Shown here: positions 34,404-43,490 of the stretch, in pieces
How positions within the stretch are numbered: the stretch's first letter is position 1
Layout of the letters: every line of letters begins with the position of its first letter
Assembly: GCF_007164525.1 (NCBI RefSeq)
Contig: NZ_AP019791.1
Location: 186,001 to 250,000, forward strand
Direction: 5' to 3'
DNA: 64,000 nucleotides
From: Rubrobacter xylanophilus
Lineage (GTDB): Bacteria > Actinomycetota > Rubrobacteria > Rubrobacterales > Rubrobacteraceae
The notes under the pieces: generated by a model
The model's input: only the letters and a program-made list of their open reading frames with translations
Told to the model about the DNA's origin: nothing
The model's database searches: none
Made by a program: the position numbers and the translations under genes

Positions 34404-34919
34404 TGCGATCTCCTCCAAAAGTATGTATTTTTATTTAATATAGGGCAGTCTTTGCAGACTGTCTAGAGCTCCGGCCCGGTCTTCGGGGCTCTAGCGTGGT
34501 ACGCGCGGCCATTAGCATGGGCTCCAGCGGGGACGAGGGGGCGTCCGGCGGAGACCGACCGAAGAGGTTGTCGGGACGCATCGGGTCAGTAAAAGCACTG
34601 CTCCCTCGCCGGAGGGATAGCGTCATCGGCGCTGGTAGACTGCCCGCCCCGGTCTGGGAGTGTCCCGCGGGGGAGGGGCAAGCTGGCATTCTGCGCGCAG
34701 GCGCGTGTTGACCCTACAGGGGAGAAGGCCCCTTCGAGACCGGCTGCCTCATGTAAAGACCCGAAAGAAAGCGGAATCCCTCCTCCGCGTCCGAAAGGCT
34801 GGAGCGCCGGGAGGTAGATGAGCCCCTCCTCAGGAATGTGGAGCAGGGGCGCCGGATCCTCCGGAAACCGCGGCGGGACTCCGGAGCGATCCAGCCGACG
34901 TAAACACCAAAACCCCGCC
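34404..34919. other. Intergenic region of about 0.5 kb without a supported gene
   Basis: The left end is an AT-rich promoter-like stretch for the hydrolase, next to an inverted repeat CAGTCT-TTGC-AGACTG (34446-34461). The rest is GC-rich. Short open frames exist on both strands (for example 34496-34711), but none has a ribosome site or recognisable motif. It may contain decayed mobile or gene fragments. Confidence 0.4.
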
Positions 34920-34948
34920 TTGTAAACGTTTACGTAAACGTTTACACT
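34920..34948 (+). promoter_or_regulatory. Promoter of the ribose operon with two embedded LacI operators
   Basis: TTGTAA, 17-nt spacer, TACACT. Two back-to-back copies of the palindrome GTAAACGTTTAC (34922-34933 and 34934-34945) cover the core promoter, the classic site of LacI-family repressors. A further half-site GTAAAC lies at about 34900. Transcription should start at about 34955, the first base of the regulator's GTG, so this mRNA is probably leaderless and autoregulated. Confidence 0.8.
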
Positions 34949-34954
34949 ACGGGT

Positions 34955-35959
34955 GTGGCTACGATCAGGGACGTTGCGCGGGAGGCCGGGGTATCGGTGG
35001 CGACGGTATCGCGGGTATTCGGGGGGGGTGGGGTGAGTGCGGGGGCGCGGGAGCGGGTGCTGGAGGCTTCCCGGCGGCTGGGCTACCGGCCGAACGCGGT
35101 GGCGCGGGCGCTCAGGATGGAGGCGACCCGGACGCTGGGGCTGGTGATCCCGAACGTCATGAACCCGTTTTTCACGGCGGTGGCGCGGGCGGTGGAGGAT
35201 GCGGCGCGGGAGCGGGGGTACAGCCTCGTTCTGGGCAACACCGACGAGGATCCTGAGAAGGAGGCCCGCTATCTGGAGGTTTTGTTGGAGAAGCGGGTGG
35301 ACGGGATCGTCATAAGCCCCGCGCGGGCGGCGAGCCCGCATCTGGAGGAGGTGGGGCGGGCCGGGGTGCCGGTGGTCTTTCTGGACCGGTATGTGGAGGG
35401 GGTGGAGGCGCCGGTGGTGCGGGCCGACGGGCGGCGGGCGGTGGACGAGCTGGTTGGGTATCTGGTCGGGCTCGGGCACCGGCGGCTGGCGATCATCTCC
35501 GGGCCGCCGGAGACGGTGACGGGTGGGGAGCGGCTCGAGAGCTTCCTCGCCGGGGCGCGGCGGCGGGGGGTGGAGGTGTCTGCGGAGCTGGTGGTCTACG
35601 GGGACTTCCGGCGGGAGAGCGGGGCGCGGGCCATGCGCCGGCTGCTCGGGCTGGAGGAGAGGCCCACCGCGGTGTTCGCGGCCAACAACCTCATGGCGCT
35701 CGGGGCGCTGGAGGAGCTGGATCGGGCCGGGGTGCGTGTGCCAGAGGAGGTCTCCTTCGCCAGCTTCGACGACGTGAGCTGGTTCCGGCTGCTGCGTCCG
35801 CCGGTCACCGCCGTGGCCCAGCCCATCCGCGAGCTCGGGGAGGCGGCGGCGAGGATGCTGCCGGAGATGGTCGAGGGGCGGGGGAGGCCGGAGTCGGTGG
35901 TGCTCGAGGCCGAGCTCGTGGTGCGGGGGTCGTGTGCTCCGCCGGGGGGTGGGGGATGA
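34955..35959 (+). CDS. LacI-family regulator of ribose uptake
   Basis: A 334-residue repressor. The N-terminus MATIRDVAREAGVSVATVSR is the canonical LacI helix-turn-helix, followed by a hinge helix (PNAVARALRM) and a periplasmic-binding-protein-like sensor domain (about 60-330). It is the first gene of the rbs operon and sits directly behind two LacI operators, so it should repress itself and the operon and respond to ribose or a phosphorylated derivative. GTG at 34955. Its stop overlaps the rbsA start (ATGA). Confidence 0.92.
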   Translation: MATIRDVAREAGVSVATVSRVFGGGGVSAGARERVLEASRRLGYRPNAVARALRMEATRTLGLVIPNVMNPFFTAVARAVEDAARERGYSLVLGNTDEDPEKEARYLEVLLEKRVDGIVISPARAASPHLEEVGRAGVPVVFLDRYVEGVEAPVVRADGRRAVDELVGYLVGLGHRRLAIISGPPETVTGGERLESFLAGARRRGVEVSAELVVYGDFRRESGARAMRRLLGLEERPTAVFAANNLMALGALEELDRAGVRVPEEVSFASFDDVSWFRLLRPPVTAVAQPIRELGEAAARMLPEMVEGRGRPESVVLEAELVVRGSCAPPGGGG

Positions 35960-37455
35960 GGCCGCTGCTGGAGATGCGCGGGATCACCAAGCGCTTCCCC
36001 GGCGTCGTCGCGCTCGACGGGGTGAACTTCGAGCTGTTGCCGGGGGAGGTGCATGTGCTGCTAGGGGAGAACGGGGCGGGCAAGAGCACCCTCATCAAGA
36101 TACTCTCCGGTGCCTACCGGCCGGACGGCGGTGAGATCCTCATGGACGGCCGCCGGGTGGAGATCCGCTCGGCCGGGGAGGCCCAGAGGCTCGGGATAAG
36201 CACCATCTACCAGGAGTTCAACCTCGTCCCCCAGCTCAGCGTGGCCGAGAACATCTACCTGGGGCGTCAGCCTCGGCGGTTCGGGGTGGTGGACCGGGGG
36301 CGGATGGAGCGGGAGGCCCGCGGGCTGCTGGAGCGGCTGCGCGTGCGGGTGGACCCGCGGGCGCGGGTGGCCGGGCTCGGGGTCGCGCAGCGGCAGATGG
36401 TCGAGATAGCCAAGGCCCTCGGGCTCCGGGCGCGGGTGCTCGTCATGGACGAGCCCACGGCGGTGCTCTCCGGGCGGGAGACCGGTCAGCTCTTCAGGAT
36501 CGTGCGGCGGCTCAAGGAGGAGGGGGTAGGTGTGATCTTCATCTCCCACCACCTCGAGGAGGTCGCGGAGATCGGAGACCGCATCACCGTGCTGCGCGAC
36601 GGGCGGCTGGTGGGTCGGGTGCCCGCCGACACCGGGCGGGACGAACTGGTCAGGATGATGGTCGGGAGGTCCATCGACGAGCAGTTCCCCCGCCGCCGGA
36701 CCGAGCCGGGGGAGGTGCTGCTGGAGGTGCGCGGTCTCACCCGGCGGGGCGTGCTGGAGGGCGTCTCCCTGCAGGTGCGATCCGGAGAGGTCGTCGGGGT
36801 GGCCGGGCTCGTGGGGGCGGGGAGGACGGAGCTCGCGCGGGCCATCTTCGGGGTGGACCCGGTGGACGCGGGAGAGGTGCTCGTGGAGGGACGGCCGCTT
36901 GAGGATTTTGGGCCGCGGGAGGCCCGGCGGCGGGGGATGGGCTTCATCGCCGAGGACCGGCAGGGGCAGGGCATCGTGCCGCCCCTCTCGGTGGCGGAGA
37001 ACCTCGTTCTGGCCTCGCCGGAGCGGGACCTCAGGGCCGGGATGCTCGTGGATTGGGGGCACCTGCTGCGCCGGGCCGGGGAGGTCGTCGAGAGCCTCAG
37101 GATAAGAACCCCCTCGCTGGAGCAGGAGATCCGCTACCTCTCCGGAGGCAACCAGCAGAAGGCCGTCATCGGGCGGTGGATGCTCGCCGGGAGCCGGGTG
37201 CTCATCATGGACGAGCCCACCCGAGGTGTGGACGTGGGGGCCAAGGTCGAGATCTACGAGCTCATGAACCGCCTCACCGAGGCGGGAGCGGGGATACTCA
37301 TGATCTCGAGCGAGATGCCGGAGGTGCTGGGGATGAGCGACCGCATACTGGTGATGAGCGGCGGGAGGATCACCGGCGAGCTCTCCCCGCGCGAGGCCAC
37401 CCAGGAGCGGGTGATGGGGCTCGCCACCGCCGGGAGCGAGGCCGCCGTTGGCTAG
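35956..37455 (+). CDS. rbsA: Ribose ABC transporter, ATP-binding protein
   Basis: A 499-residue duplicated ATPase. The first domain has Walker A GENGAGKST near residue 36, and Walker B LVMDEPTAVLS; its signature motif is LGVAQRQMVEIAKAL. The second domain has the degenerate Walker A GLVGAGRTE usual for this family, signature LSGGNQQKAVIGRWM and Walker B LIMDEPTRGVD. It powers import of ribose or a similar monosaccharide with RbsC and RbsB. Other CUT2 sugars (xylose, galactose) are possible by homology, but rbsK and rbsD in the operon favour ribose. Confidence 0.93.
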   Translation: MRPLLEMRGITKRFPGVVALDGVNFELLPGEVHVLLGENGAGKSTLIKILSGAYRPDGGEILMDGRRVEIRSAGEAQRLGISTIYQEFNLVPQLSVAENIYLGRQPRRFGVVDRGRMEREARGLLERLRVRVDPRARVAGLGVAQRQMVEIAKALGLRARVLVMDEPTAVLSGRETGQLFRIVRRLKEEGVGVIFISHHLEEVAEIGDRITVLRDGRLVGRVPADTGRDELVRMMVGRSIDEQFPRRRTEPGEVLLEVRGLTRRGVLEGVSLQVRSGEVVGVAGLVGAGRTELARAIFGVDPVDAGEVLVEGRPLEDFGPREARRRGMGFIAEDRQGQGIVPPLSVAENLVLASPERDLRAGMLVDWGHLLRRAGEVVESLRIRTPSLEQEIRYLSGGNQQKAVIGRWMLAGSRVLIMDEPTRGVDVGAKVEIYELMNRLTEAGAGILMISSEMPEVLGMSDRILVMSGGRITGELSPREATQERVMGLATAGSEAAVG

Positions 37456-38401
37456 CCCGGCACGGCGCGCGAGGGATCTGCTCTCCCGCGGCGGGCCGCT
37501 CGGGGGGCTCGTGCTGCTGTGCGCCGTCATGGCCGTTCTCTCGCCCAGCTTCCTCACCGTCACCAACTTCTTCAACGTCGGCACCCAGATAGCCGTGATC
37601 CTCATCCTCGCCCTGGGGCAGACCTTCGTCATCGTCTCCGGGGGGATAGACCTCTCGGTGGGGAGCGTGCTGGCGCTCGCCGGGGTGGTCTTCGGTTGGG
37701 CCACCGCGGTGGCCGGGCTGCCGCTCGTCCCGGCGCTCCTGCTGGGGCTCGGGGCCGGGGCCGCCGCCGGGCTCGTCAACGGGCTGCTCATAACCCTGGG
37801 CAACCTCCCGCCGTTCATCGCGACGCTCGCCATGCTCAGCGCCGCCCGGGGGCTGGCGCTGGTGATCTCCGGCGGGGTGCCGCTCAGTCCCATCCCGGAG
37901 CCGGTCCGGGAGCTGGGCAGCGGGGACCTCTTCGGGGTGGTGCCGCTGCCGGTGGTGCTCATGCTCGCCATGTGGCTCCTCACGGCAGCCATCCTCCGCC
38001 ACACCTACCCGGGGCGGTGCATGTACGCCATCGGGGGCAACGAGGAGGCCGCCCGGCTCTCCGGGATAGGCGTGGGGCGGCAGAAGATACTGATCTACAC
38101 CCTCTCCGGGCTCTTCGCGGGGGTCGCGGGCATCCTCCAGACCGCCCGGCTGGCCTCGGCCCAGCCGCAGGCCGGGTTCACCTTCGAGCTCGACGCCATA
38201 GCAGCGGTGGTCATCGGCGGGGCGAGTCTCACCGGCGGGGTAGGGACGGCGTCGGGGACCTTGATCGGGGCGCTCATCCTGGGCGTGCTGCGCAACGGGT
38301 TGAACCTGCTGAACGTCTCGGCGTTCTGGCAGCAGGTGGTGATAGGCGCGGTCATCGCGCTGGCGGTGATGACGGATACCTTGAGAAGGCGGAGAAAGTA
38401 G
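37448..38401 (+). CDS. rbsC: Ribose ABC transporter, permease
   Basis: A 317-residue inner-membrane permease of the CUT2/BPD_transp_2 family with about nine helices. Marker segments: ALGQTFVIVSGGIDLSVGSV and AVVIGGASLTGGVGTASGTL. The TTG start at 37448 overlaps the end of rbsA by 8 nt. It forms the translocation channel of the ribose importer. Confidence 0.93.
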   Translation: MASPARRARDLLSRGGPLGGLVLLCAVMAVLSPSFLTVTNFFNVGTQIAVILILALGQTFVIVSGGIDLSVGSVLALAGVVFGWATAVAGLPLVPALLLGLGAGAAAGLVNGLLITLGNLPPFIATLAMLSAARGLALVISGGVPLSPIPEPVRELGSGDLFGVVPLPVVLMLAMWLLTAAILRHTYPGRCMYAIGGNEEAARLSGIGVGRQKILIYTLSGLFAGVAGILQTARLASAQPQAGFTFELDAIAAVVIGGASLTGGVGTASGTLIGALILGVLRNGLNLLNVSAFWQQVVIGAVIALAVMTDTLRRRRK

Positions 38402-38415
38402 GAGGTGCGGCTGTT

Positions 38416-39345
38416 ATGAGAAGGGCGCTGGTGTTTTCGGTGCTGGTGGTGCTGGTCGCGGCGCTCGTCGCCGGCTGCGGGCGCGGAGGCGGGGGCGGCG
38501 AGGAGGGCCAGAGGACCATCGGGCTCTCCATCTCCACCCTGAACAACCCCTTCTTCGTAACCCTGCGCGACGGGGCCCAGCGAGCGGCGCAGCGGGAGAA
38601 CGTGGAGCTCATAGTCTCCGACGCGCAGAACGACGCCGCCCAGCAGCAGGACGACATCCAGGCGTTCATCACCCAGCAGGTGGATGCCATCCTGGTCAAC
38701 CCGGTGGACTCCGAGGCGGTCGTCCCCGCGATCCAGGCGGCCAACGACGCGGAGATCCCGGTCATCGCGCTCGACCGCGGAGCGGCGGGCGGTGAGATAG
38801 AGACCCTCATCGCCTCGGACAACGTGGAGGGTGGCCGGATGGCGGCGAGGGAGCTGATCCGGCTGGTCGGCAGCGGCCCCGTGGCCCAGCTGGAGGGGAT
38901 CCCCGGCACCAGCGCGGCCCGCGACCGGGGGAAGGGCTTCGAAGAGGTCATAGAGGGCCAGAGCGCGGTGCGGCTGGTGGCGAGCCAGCCGGCGAACTTC
39001 GACCGGGCACAGGGGCTGAACGTCACCCAGAACATCCTGCAGGCCAACCCGAACATAAAGGGCATCTTCGCCCAGAACGACGAGATGGCGCTCGGAGCGG
39101 TGCGCGCCCTCGGCGACCGTGCCGGCAGCGAGGTGAAGGTCGTGGGCTTCGACGCGATAGAGGACGCCCTGAAGGCGATCCAGGAGGGGAGGATGAACGC
39201 CACCATCGCCCAGCAGCCGGCGAGGATGGGCTCCCTCGGGGTCGAGAACGCGATAAAGGTCATCGAGGATGAGAGGGTCCCGAAGAACATCCCGGTGGAG
39301 GTGAAGCTGGTCACGCAGGAGAACGTCTCGGAGTTCCGGCAGTAG
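38416..39345 (+). CDS. rbsB: Ribose ABC transporter, substrate-binding lipoprotein
   Basis: A 309-residue sugar-binding protein. Signal peptide with lipobox LVAGC (Cys near residue 21) and a Gly-rich linker, then the RbsB-like fold: GLSISTLNNPFFVTLRDGA, SDAQNDAAQQ, VIALDRG and a C-terminal FDAIEDALKAIQEG. It captures ribose outside the cell and delivers it to RbsC. ATG at 38416 with TAGGAGGTG upstream, 14 nt after rbsC. Confidence 0.92.
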   Translation: MRRALVFSVLVVLVAALVAGCGRGGGGGEEGQRTIGLSISTLNNPFFVTLRDGAQRAAQRENVELIVSDAQNDAAQQQDDIQAFITQQVDAILVNPVDSEAVVPAIQAANDAEIPVIALDRGAAGGEIETLIASDNVEGGRMAARELIRLVGSGPVAQLEGIPGTSAARDRGKGFEEVIEGQSAVRLVASQPANFDRAQGLNVTQNILQANPNIKGIFAQNDEMALGAVRALGDRAGSEVKVVGFDAIEDALKAIQEGRMNATIAQQPARMGSLGVENAIKVIEDERVPKNIPVEVKLVTQENVSEFRQ

Positions 39346-39347
39346 CG

Positions 39348-40253
39348 ATGGCCGGGGTCTTCGTGATGGGCTCCATCAACCAGGACTTCGTCCTGCGGGT
39401 GGAGCGCCGCCCGGGGCCCGGCGAGACGGTGACCGACGCCGAGCTCTCGCTGCACCCGGGCGGCAAGGGGGCGAACCAGGCGGCCGCGGCGGCGCTGCTG
39501 GGGGCGGAGGTGACTTTTCTGGGGAGGGTGGGCGACGACGGTCTGGGGGAGCCGCTGGTGCGCAACCTGGAGGAGAAGGGGGCGGACGCGAGCCTGGTGG
39601 AGCGGGTGCCGGGGCGTTCCACCGGCGCGGCGTTCATAACCGTCACCCCGGACGGGGAGAACGCGATCACGGTCGCCCCCGGGGCGAACCGGGCGCTCTC
39701 TCCACGTGACGTGGAGGCTGCGCGCGAGAGGATCGCCGCCTGCCGGGTGCTGGTGGCCCAGATGGAGATCCCCCGCGAGACGGTGCTGCGGGGGGCCCGG
39801 GTCGCATCTGAGGTGGATACCCGGGTGCTGCTGAACCTGGCCCCTCCTTTCCGGGTCTCCCGGGAGCTTCTGAGCTTGCTGGACCCGCTGGTCGTCAACG
39901 AGCACGAGGCGGCCTTCCTGCTGGAGGAGCCGGTGGAGGGGGTGGAGGGGGCGCTCGCGGCGGCCCCGAAACTCCGCCGCCTCGGGGCCCGCTCCGCCGT
40001 GATCACCCTCGGCGCCGCCGGTGCTGTCGTCGCGGACGGAGAGTCGGTGGCGCACTTCCCGGCCCCGGAGGTGGAGGTTGTGGACACCACAGGGGCTGGT
40101 GACGCCTTCGTGGGGGCGCTGGCCACCCGGCTGGCCGCCGGGGAGGCGCTGAAGGAGGCCGTCTCCTACGCGGTCCGGGCCGGGGCGGCGGCGGTCACGA
40201 GTGAGGGTGCGCAGGGCGCCCTCCCGACGCCGGAGGTGGTGGAGAGGCTGTGA
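39348..40253 (+). CDS. rbsK: Ribokinase
   Basis: A 301-residue PfkB-family kinase. N-terminal GSINQDF and HPGGKGANQAAAAA, with the C-terminal catalytic signature DTTGAGDAFVGAL (Asp base in GAGD). It phosphorylates ribose at O5 with ATP before entry into the pentose phosphate pathway. Starts at ATG 39348, 2 nt after the rbsB stop. Confidence 0.93.
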   Translation: MAGVFVMGSINQDFVLRVERRPGPGETVTDAELSLHPGGKGANQAAAAALLGAEVTFLGRVGDDGLGEPLVRNLEEKGADASLVERVPGRSTGAAFITVTPDGENAITVAPGANRALSPRDVEAARERIAACRVLVAQMEIPRETVLRGARVASEVDTRVLLNLAPPFRVSRELLSLLDPLVVNEHEAAFLLEEPVEGVEGALAAAPKLRRLGARSAVITLGAAGAVVADGESVAHFPAPEVEVVDTTGAGDAFVGALATRLAAGEALKEAVSYAVRAGAAAVTSEGAQGALPTPEVVERL

Positions 40254-40639
40254 AGCGGGGCGGCATCATAAACGCGCAGCTCGCCGGGGCGCTCGCCCGG
40301 CTGGGACACACCGACACGCTGGTGATCTGCGACGCCGGGCTCCCGATCCCCCGCGGCCCGGAGATCGTGGACCTGGCCTTCAGGCTGGGCACGCCCGGCT
40401 TCGGGACGGTGCTGGAGGGCATCCTGGAGGAGCTCGTCATCGAGGAGGCGGTCGCGGCGCGGGAGGTGGAGCGGGAGAACCCCGGGTGTTACGCCCTGCT
40501 GGCCTCCCGGCTGCCGGAGCTGAAGCTGGTGCCCCACTGGGAGCTCAAGGTGCGCACCGCCGACGCCCGGCTGGTGGTCCGCACCGGCGAGGCGACGCCC
40601 TACTCCAACGTGATCCTGCGCTGCGGGGTGCCCTTCTAG
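40250..40639 (+). CDS. rbsD: D-ribose pyranase
   Basis: A 129-residue protein with MKRGGIINAQLAGALARLGH at the start and VICDAGLPIP, the RbsD hallmark, then RTGEATPYSNVILRCGV at the end. It speeds conversion of beta-pyranose to beta-furanose ribose, the form used by ribokinase. GTG at 40250 overlaps the rbsK TGA (GTGA). Last gene of the operon; stop region overlaps the convergent YeeE gene. Confidence 0.93.
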   Translation: MKRGGIINAQLAGALARLGHTDTLVICDAGLPIPRGPEIVDLAFRLGTPGFGTVLEGILEELVIEEAVAAREVERENPGCYALLASRLPELKLVPHWELKVRTADARLVVRTGEATPYSNVILRCGVPF

Positions 40640-41886
40640 CAGCTGGAGTCCCCGGGTTTGGGCACGGAGAGCCCGAAGAGGGGCCGCAGCCGGATCCCGA
40701 GGTAGGTTCCGAACAGGGCCATGGCCGCCCACAGCCAGCCGTGCAGGCTGAAGGAGGCCACCCCGGAGAAGTACGCCCCGATGTTGCAGCCGTAGGCGAT
40801 CCTCGCCCCGTAGCCCATCAGGACGCCCCCGATGAGCGCCGCGGCGATGGTCTTCGGTGGGATCCTGCGGTGCAACACGAAGGTTCCACCGAGCGCCGCG
40901 GCGGCCATGGCGCCGAGCACGATCCCGAAGTCCATCACCGAGGTGACGTCGGCCAGAACGGGGGCCTCGAGGCTCGCCGCCCGCTCTCCGGACCAGTAGG
41001 TCCACGACCCGACGTCCACCCCGAGCGCGGCGGCCATCTTGGAGCCCCAGAGCGCAAAGGCGCTGGTGATGCCCCAGGGCCGGCCGCCGACGAGCAGGGT
41101 CGCCCCGTTGAGCGCGGCGAGAACCAGCGCCCCGGCCCACAGAGGCCAGCTCCCGCGCACCACCCGCGCCAGCCCCCGGGCGCTGGGTCGGGGGGCCAGA
41201 CCGGGCGGCCGCCGCCGGCGGGACACCACGATCGTCGCGGCGGCGATGAGCCCGATGATGGCGAGCTGCACCACCAGCGCCCCGCCGTAGCCGCCGAAGA
41301 CCTCGGCGAGCGAGACGGGCGGCAGGCCCGGCATCTCCTGCGTCCAGAAACCCCAGTGCCAGGCACCGAGCACCGACCCCCCGACGAACCCGAGGAGGGT
41401 GAGAAGTATGGCGCTTTGCCCGCCGCCCACGGAGTACAGCGTTCCCGAGGCGCACGCCCCGCCGAGCTGCATCCCGACCCCGAAGAGGAAGGCGCCCAGA
41501 ACGACGCTCAATCCCAACGGGGCGACGTTGCCTTCGACCTGCGCCCCGAAGAGCCCGCTTCCGGCGGCGAGGATTGGGGCGAAGATGGCGCTCGCAGCCG
41601 CGAGCATGAGCATGTGCACCCTCAGGCCCGCTCCCTGGCCCACGGCGACGAGCTGCCGGAAGGCCGAGGTGAAGCCGAACCTCGCATGGTAGAGCGCCAC
41701 CCCGAAGAGCACCCCGATGAGGTAGAGTACCCCCTGCCGTACCCCGTGTCCGGAGAAGACGGCATACCCCAGCAGCGCCATCGCACCGAAGGCTACCGCC
41801 GCAACCCCGACCCGGGGCTCCGGGAGGCTCCCCGAGATCCGCTCCCCGATGCTCTCCGTCCGTACCGGACGCTCGGTGTGCTCCAT
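40636..41886 (-). CDS. YeeE/YedE (TsuA-like) thiosulfate or sulfur-compound transporter
   Basis: A 416-residue membrane protein with about ten helices and the family's conserved Cys motifs: GGACASGTLYSVGGG (residues about 142-156) and AYGCNIGAYFSGVAS (about 362-376). TsuA uses such Cys residues to relay thiosulfate ions through the membrane. It ends in CC-like SSC, which may be incidental. ATG at 41886. No tusA-like partner is next to it. The promoter region holds an inverted repeat (41919-41945). Confidence 0.85.
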   Translation of the reverse strand: MEHTERPVRTESIGERISGSLPEPRVGVAAVAFGAMALLGYAVFSGHGVRQGVLYLIGVLFGVALYHARFGFTSAFRQLVAVGQGAGLRVHMLMLAAASAIFAPILAAGSGLFGAQVEGNVAPLGLSVVLGAFLFGVGMQLGGACASGTLYSVGGGQSAILLTLLGFVGGSVLGAWHWGFWTQEMPGLPPVSLAEVFGGYGGALVVQLAIIGLIAAATIVVSRRRRPPGLAPRPSARGLARVVRGSWPLWAGALVLAALNGATLLVGGRPWGITSAFALWGSKMAAALGVDVGSWTYWSGERAASLEAPVLADVTSVMDFGIVLGAMAAAALGGTFVLHRRIPPKTIAAALIGGVLMGYGARIAYGCNIGAYFSGVASFSLHGWLWAAMALFGTYLGIRLRPLFGLSVPKPGDSSC

Positions 41887-41918
41887 GCTTCTCTCGCCCC
41901 TCCACGTCTAATTCCTAC

Positions 41919-41945
41919 ATGACGTATCGGAATTACAGCAGGGGC
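41919..41945 (-). promoter_or_regulatory. Inverted repeat upstream of the YeeE/YedE gene
   Basis: Arms TAATTCC and GGAATTA separated by 13 nt, about 33 nt before the ATG read on the minus strand. A dimeric repressor (for example Rrf2-type) could bind here. It may control sulfur-compound uptake. Confidence 0.4.
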
Positions 41946-41977
41946 TCGGTGCTGTCAAGGGAGTCTCTGTGAGTTGT

Positions 41978-42799
41978 TTAACGGGAGGCCCCGGCGAAGA
42001 AGACGGGGCCGTACGTTTCGAGGGCGTACGGTTGGAGGCCTGCTGCGCGCAGCATCTCCTCGAGGTGCTCCGGGGTGAAGAAGCGCAGGCCCCCGGCGGC
42101 GAGGAGGCCCTGCAGGGCGGAGCCGGCGAGGCTTCGGGCGCGCAGGAGGCCCATCAGCGCCAGGCGGCCGCCGGGGGCGAGGACCCGGGCGGCCTCCCGC
42201 AGGGCTCGGGACGGGTCGCGCAGCTCGTTCAGGGTGCCGCCGCAGACCACGCCGGAGAAGGAGGCGTCGGCGAAGGGCAGGTGGTGGGCGTCGGTCCGGA
42301 TGAGGGAGATGCGGGTTCCCTCGCTGTGGGTCCGGCGGGCGGCTTCCCTGAGCATGGAAGGGGAGATGTCCAGCGCGGCCACCTCGCCTCCGGTCTTCCG
42401 GGCCAGGTGGCGGGCGTAGAGCCCGGCGGAGCATCCCACGTCCAGGTACCTTCCCCCGTGCGGGGAGCCAAGGAGGCGCATGATGAGCTCCAGCTCCCGC
42501 GCGTTCGGGAAGCTCTCGCCGGTGAGCAGCGTGAGGGAGCGGGTCCGCCACAGCGGCTCGTAGAGGCGTCCGGCTCCCGGGAGGAAGTTCGAGAGGTTCG
42601 CCGGGTTGCCCGCGCCGGTGCGCCGCCCCAGCAGATCCAGGTATCCCCCGATCACCCGGTAGCGGTTCCCCGGGGTCGAGCGGAGGGTGCCGGCGAGGAT
42701 CATCCCGGCAGGGGTCTCCGACCGGATCTCCTGCGGGACGAGGCCCGGCGGGGAGGAAGGTTCCGGGCGGAGGACGGGCAGGAGGCTGCGGGAGATCAT
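41978..42799 (-). CDS. SAM-dependent methyltransferase (class I)
   Basis: A 273-residue protein with a class I methyltransferase domain at residues about 115-225: motif I YLDVGCSAGLYARHLA, acidic end of strand 2 (ALDIS) and LRDPSRALREAARVLAPGGRL as motif III region. The first 100 residues are an extra domain that is not typical. The substrate is unknown; UbiE-like small-molecule methylation is the nearest group. ATG at 42799 has AGAGGG upstream; it follows the flavin-reductase gene after 15 nt. Confidence 0.82.
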   Translation of the reverse strand: MISRSLLPVLRPEPSSPPGLVPQEIRSETPAGMILAGTLRSTPGNRYRVIGGYLDLLGRRTGAGNPANLSNFLPGAGRLYEPLWRTRSLTLLTGESFPNARELELIMRLLGSPHGGRYLDVGCSAGLYARHLARKTGGEVAALDISPSMLREAARRTHSEGTRISLIRTDAHHLPFADASFSGVVCGGTLNELRDPSRALREAARVLAPGGRLALMGLLRARSLAGSALQGLLAAGGLRFFTPEHLEEMLRAAGLQPYALETYGPVFFAGASR

Positions 42800-42814
42800 T
42801 CCCTCTCGGGACCT

Positions 42815-43438
42815 CTAGCGCTTCCGACGGTTCCTGAGGCGCTGGAGGCGGATGTCGAAGCCGCGCACCGAGTCCACGAACGCTCCCGAGTCGGGCGGTC
42901 TGCGGTCCGGCGCGAGTCGGGGATAGCCGCCCTCGTGGTAGATGAGGGGGCCTTTCCGGGTGTTTCCCAGGTGTACCTCCACCACCCGGCCCAGGAACAG
43001 GTCGTGGTCGCCTCCGGCGTAGATCTCCGCGAGCTCGCACTCTATGGCCGCCAGCGCTCCGGCGGCCAGGGGGGCTCCGGTCCTGCCGTGGCCGCCTCCC
43101 AGGGAGCGGACCGCCGTGGGGCCGCTGGAGCGCTCAGGGGAGGCGAACAGCCGCGAGAGGCCCTCCTGGTCGTCGGCGAGGATGTTTACGGCGAAGCTGC
43201 GCTCCTCCCGGATGCGCGGGTTCAGGCGGGCGCTCTTGTGGACGCTCACCAGCATCAGGGGCGGATCGAGGGAGACCGAGATCACCGCGTTCGCGGTCAT
43301 CCCTTCGGCCCGCTCGCCGCTGCCGCTCGTGACCACGGTGACCCCGGAGGGGAAGTGGCGCATCGCCCGTTTGAGCGCCTCGCCGCTCGAGCCCAAATTC
43401 TCCCAGCCGGTCTCGTGGTGGGCTTTGTCCGGGGACAT
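42815..43438 (-). CDS. Flavin reductase family (FMN-binding split barrel) protein
   Basis: A 207-residue protein. The split-barrel motifs are FPSGVTVVTSG, GMTANAVISVSLDPPLMLVSV and FAVNILADDQEGLSRLFA (His and Gly for flavin binding). It would reduce FMN or FAD for a partner monooxygenase or act alone on nitro/quinone compounds. ATG at 43438 with GAAGGAAGAT upstream; the longer open frame before it is not supported. It is co-transcribed with the methyltransferase. Confidence 0.85.
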   Translation of the reverse strand: MSPDKAHHETGWENLGSSGEALKRAMRHFPSGVTVVTSGSGERAEGMTANAVISVSLDPPLMLVSVHKSARLNPRIREERSFAVNILADDQEGLSRLFASPERSSGPTAVRSLGGGHGRTGAPLAAGALAAIECELAEIYAGGDHDLFLGRVVEVHLGNTRKGPLIYHEGGYPRLAPDRRPPDSGAFVDSVRGFDIRLQRLRNRRKR

Positions 43439-43490
43439 ATCTTCCTTCTTTTCTCCTTCTGTCTCGCGGCCCTGGGGAGAGTGTACAGGT

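Noticed and set aside
34496-34711. Short 71-codon frame in the gap before the ribose operon
   Set aside because: No ribosome site, no motif and overlapping open frames on the other strand.
33051-34950. CRISPR array near the cas10 remnant
   Set aside because: No direct repeats with regular spacers were seen in this or any other region.
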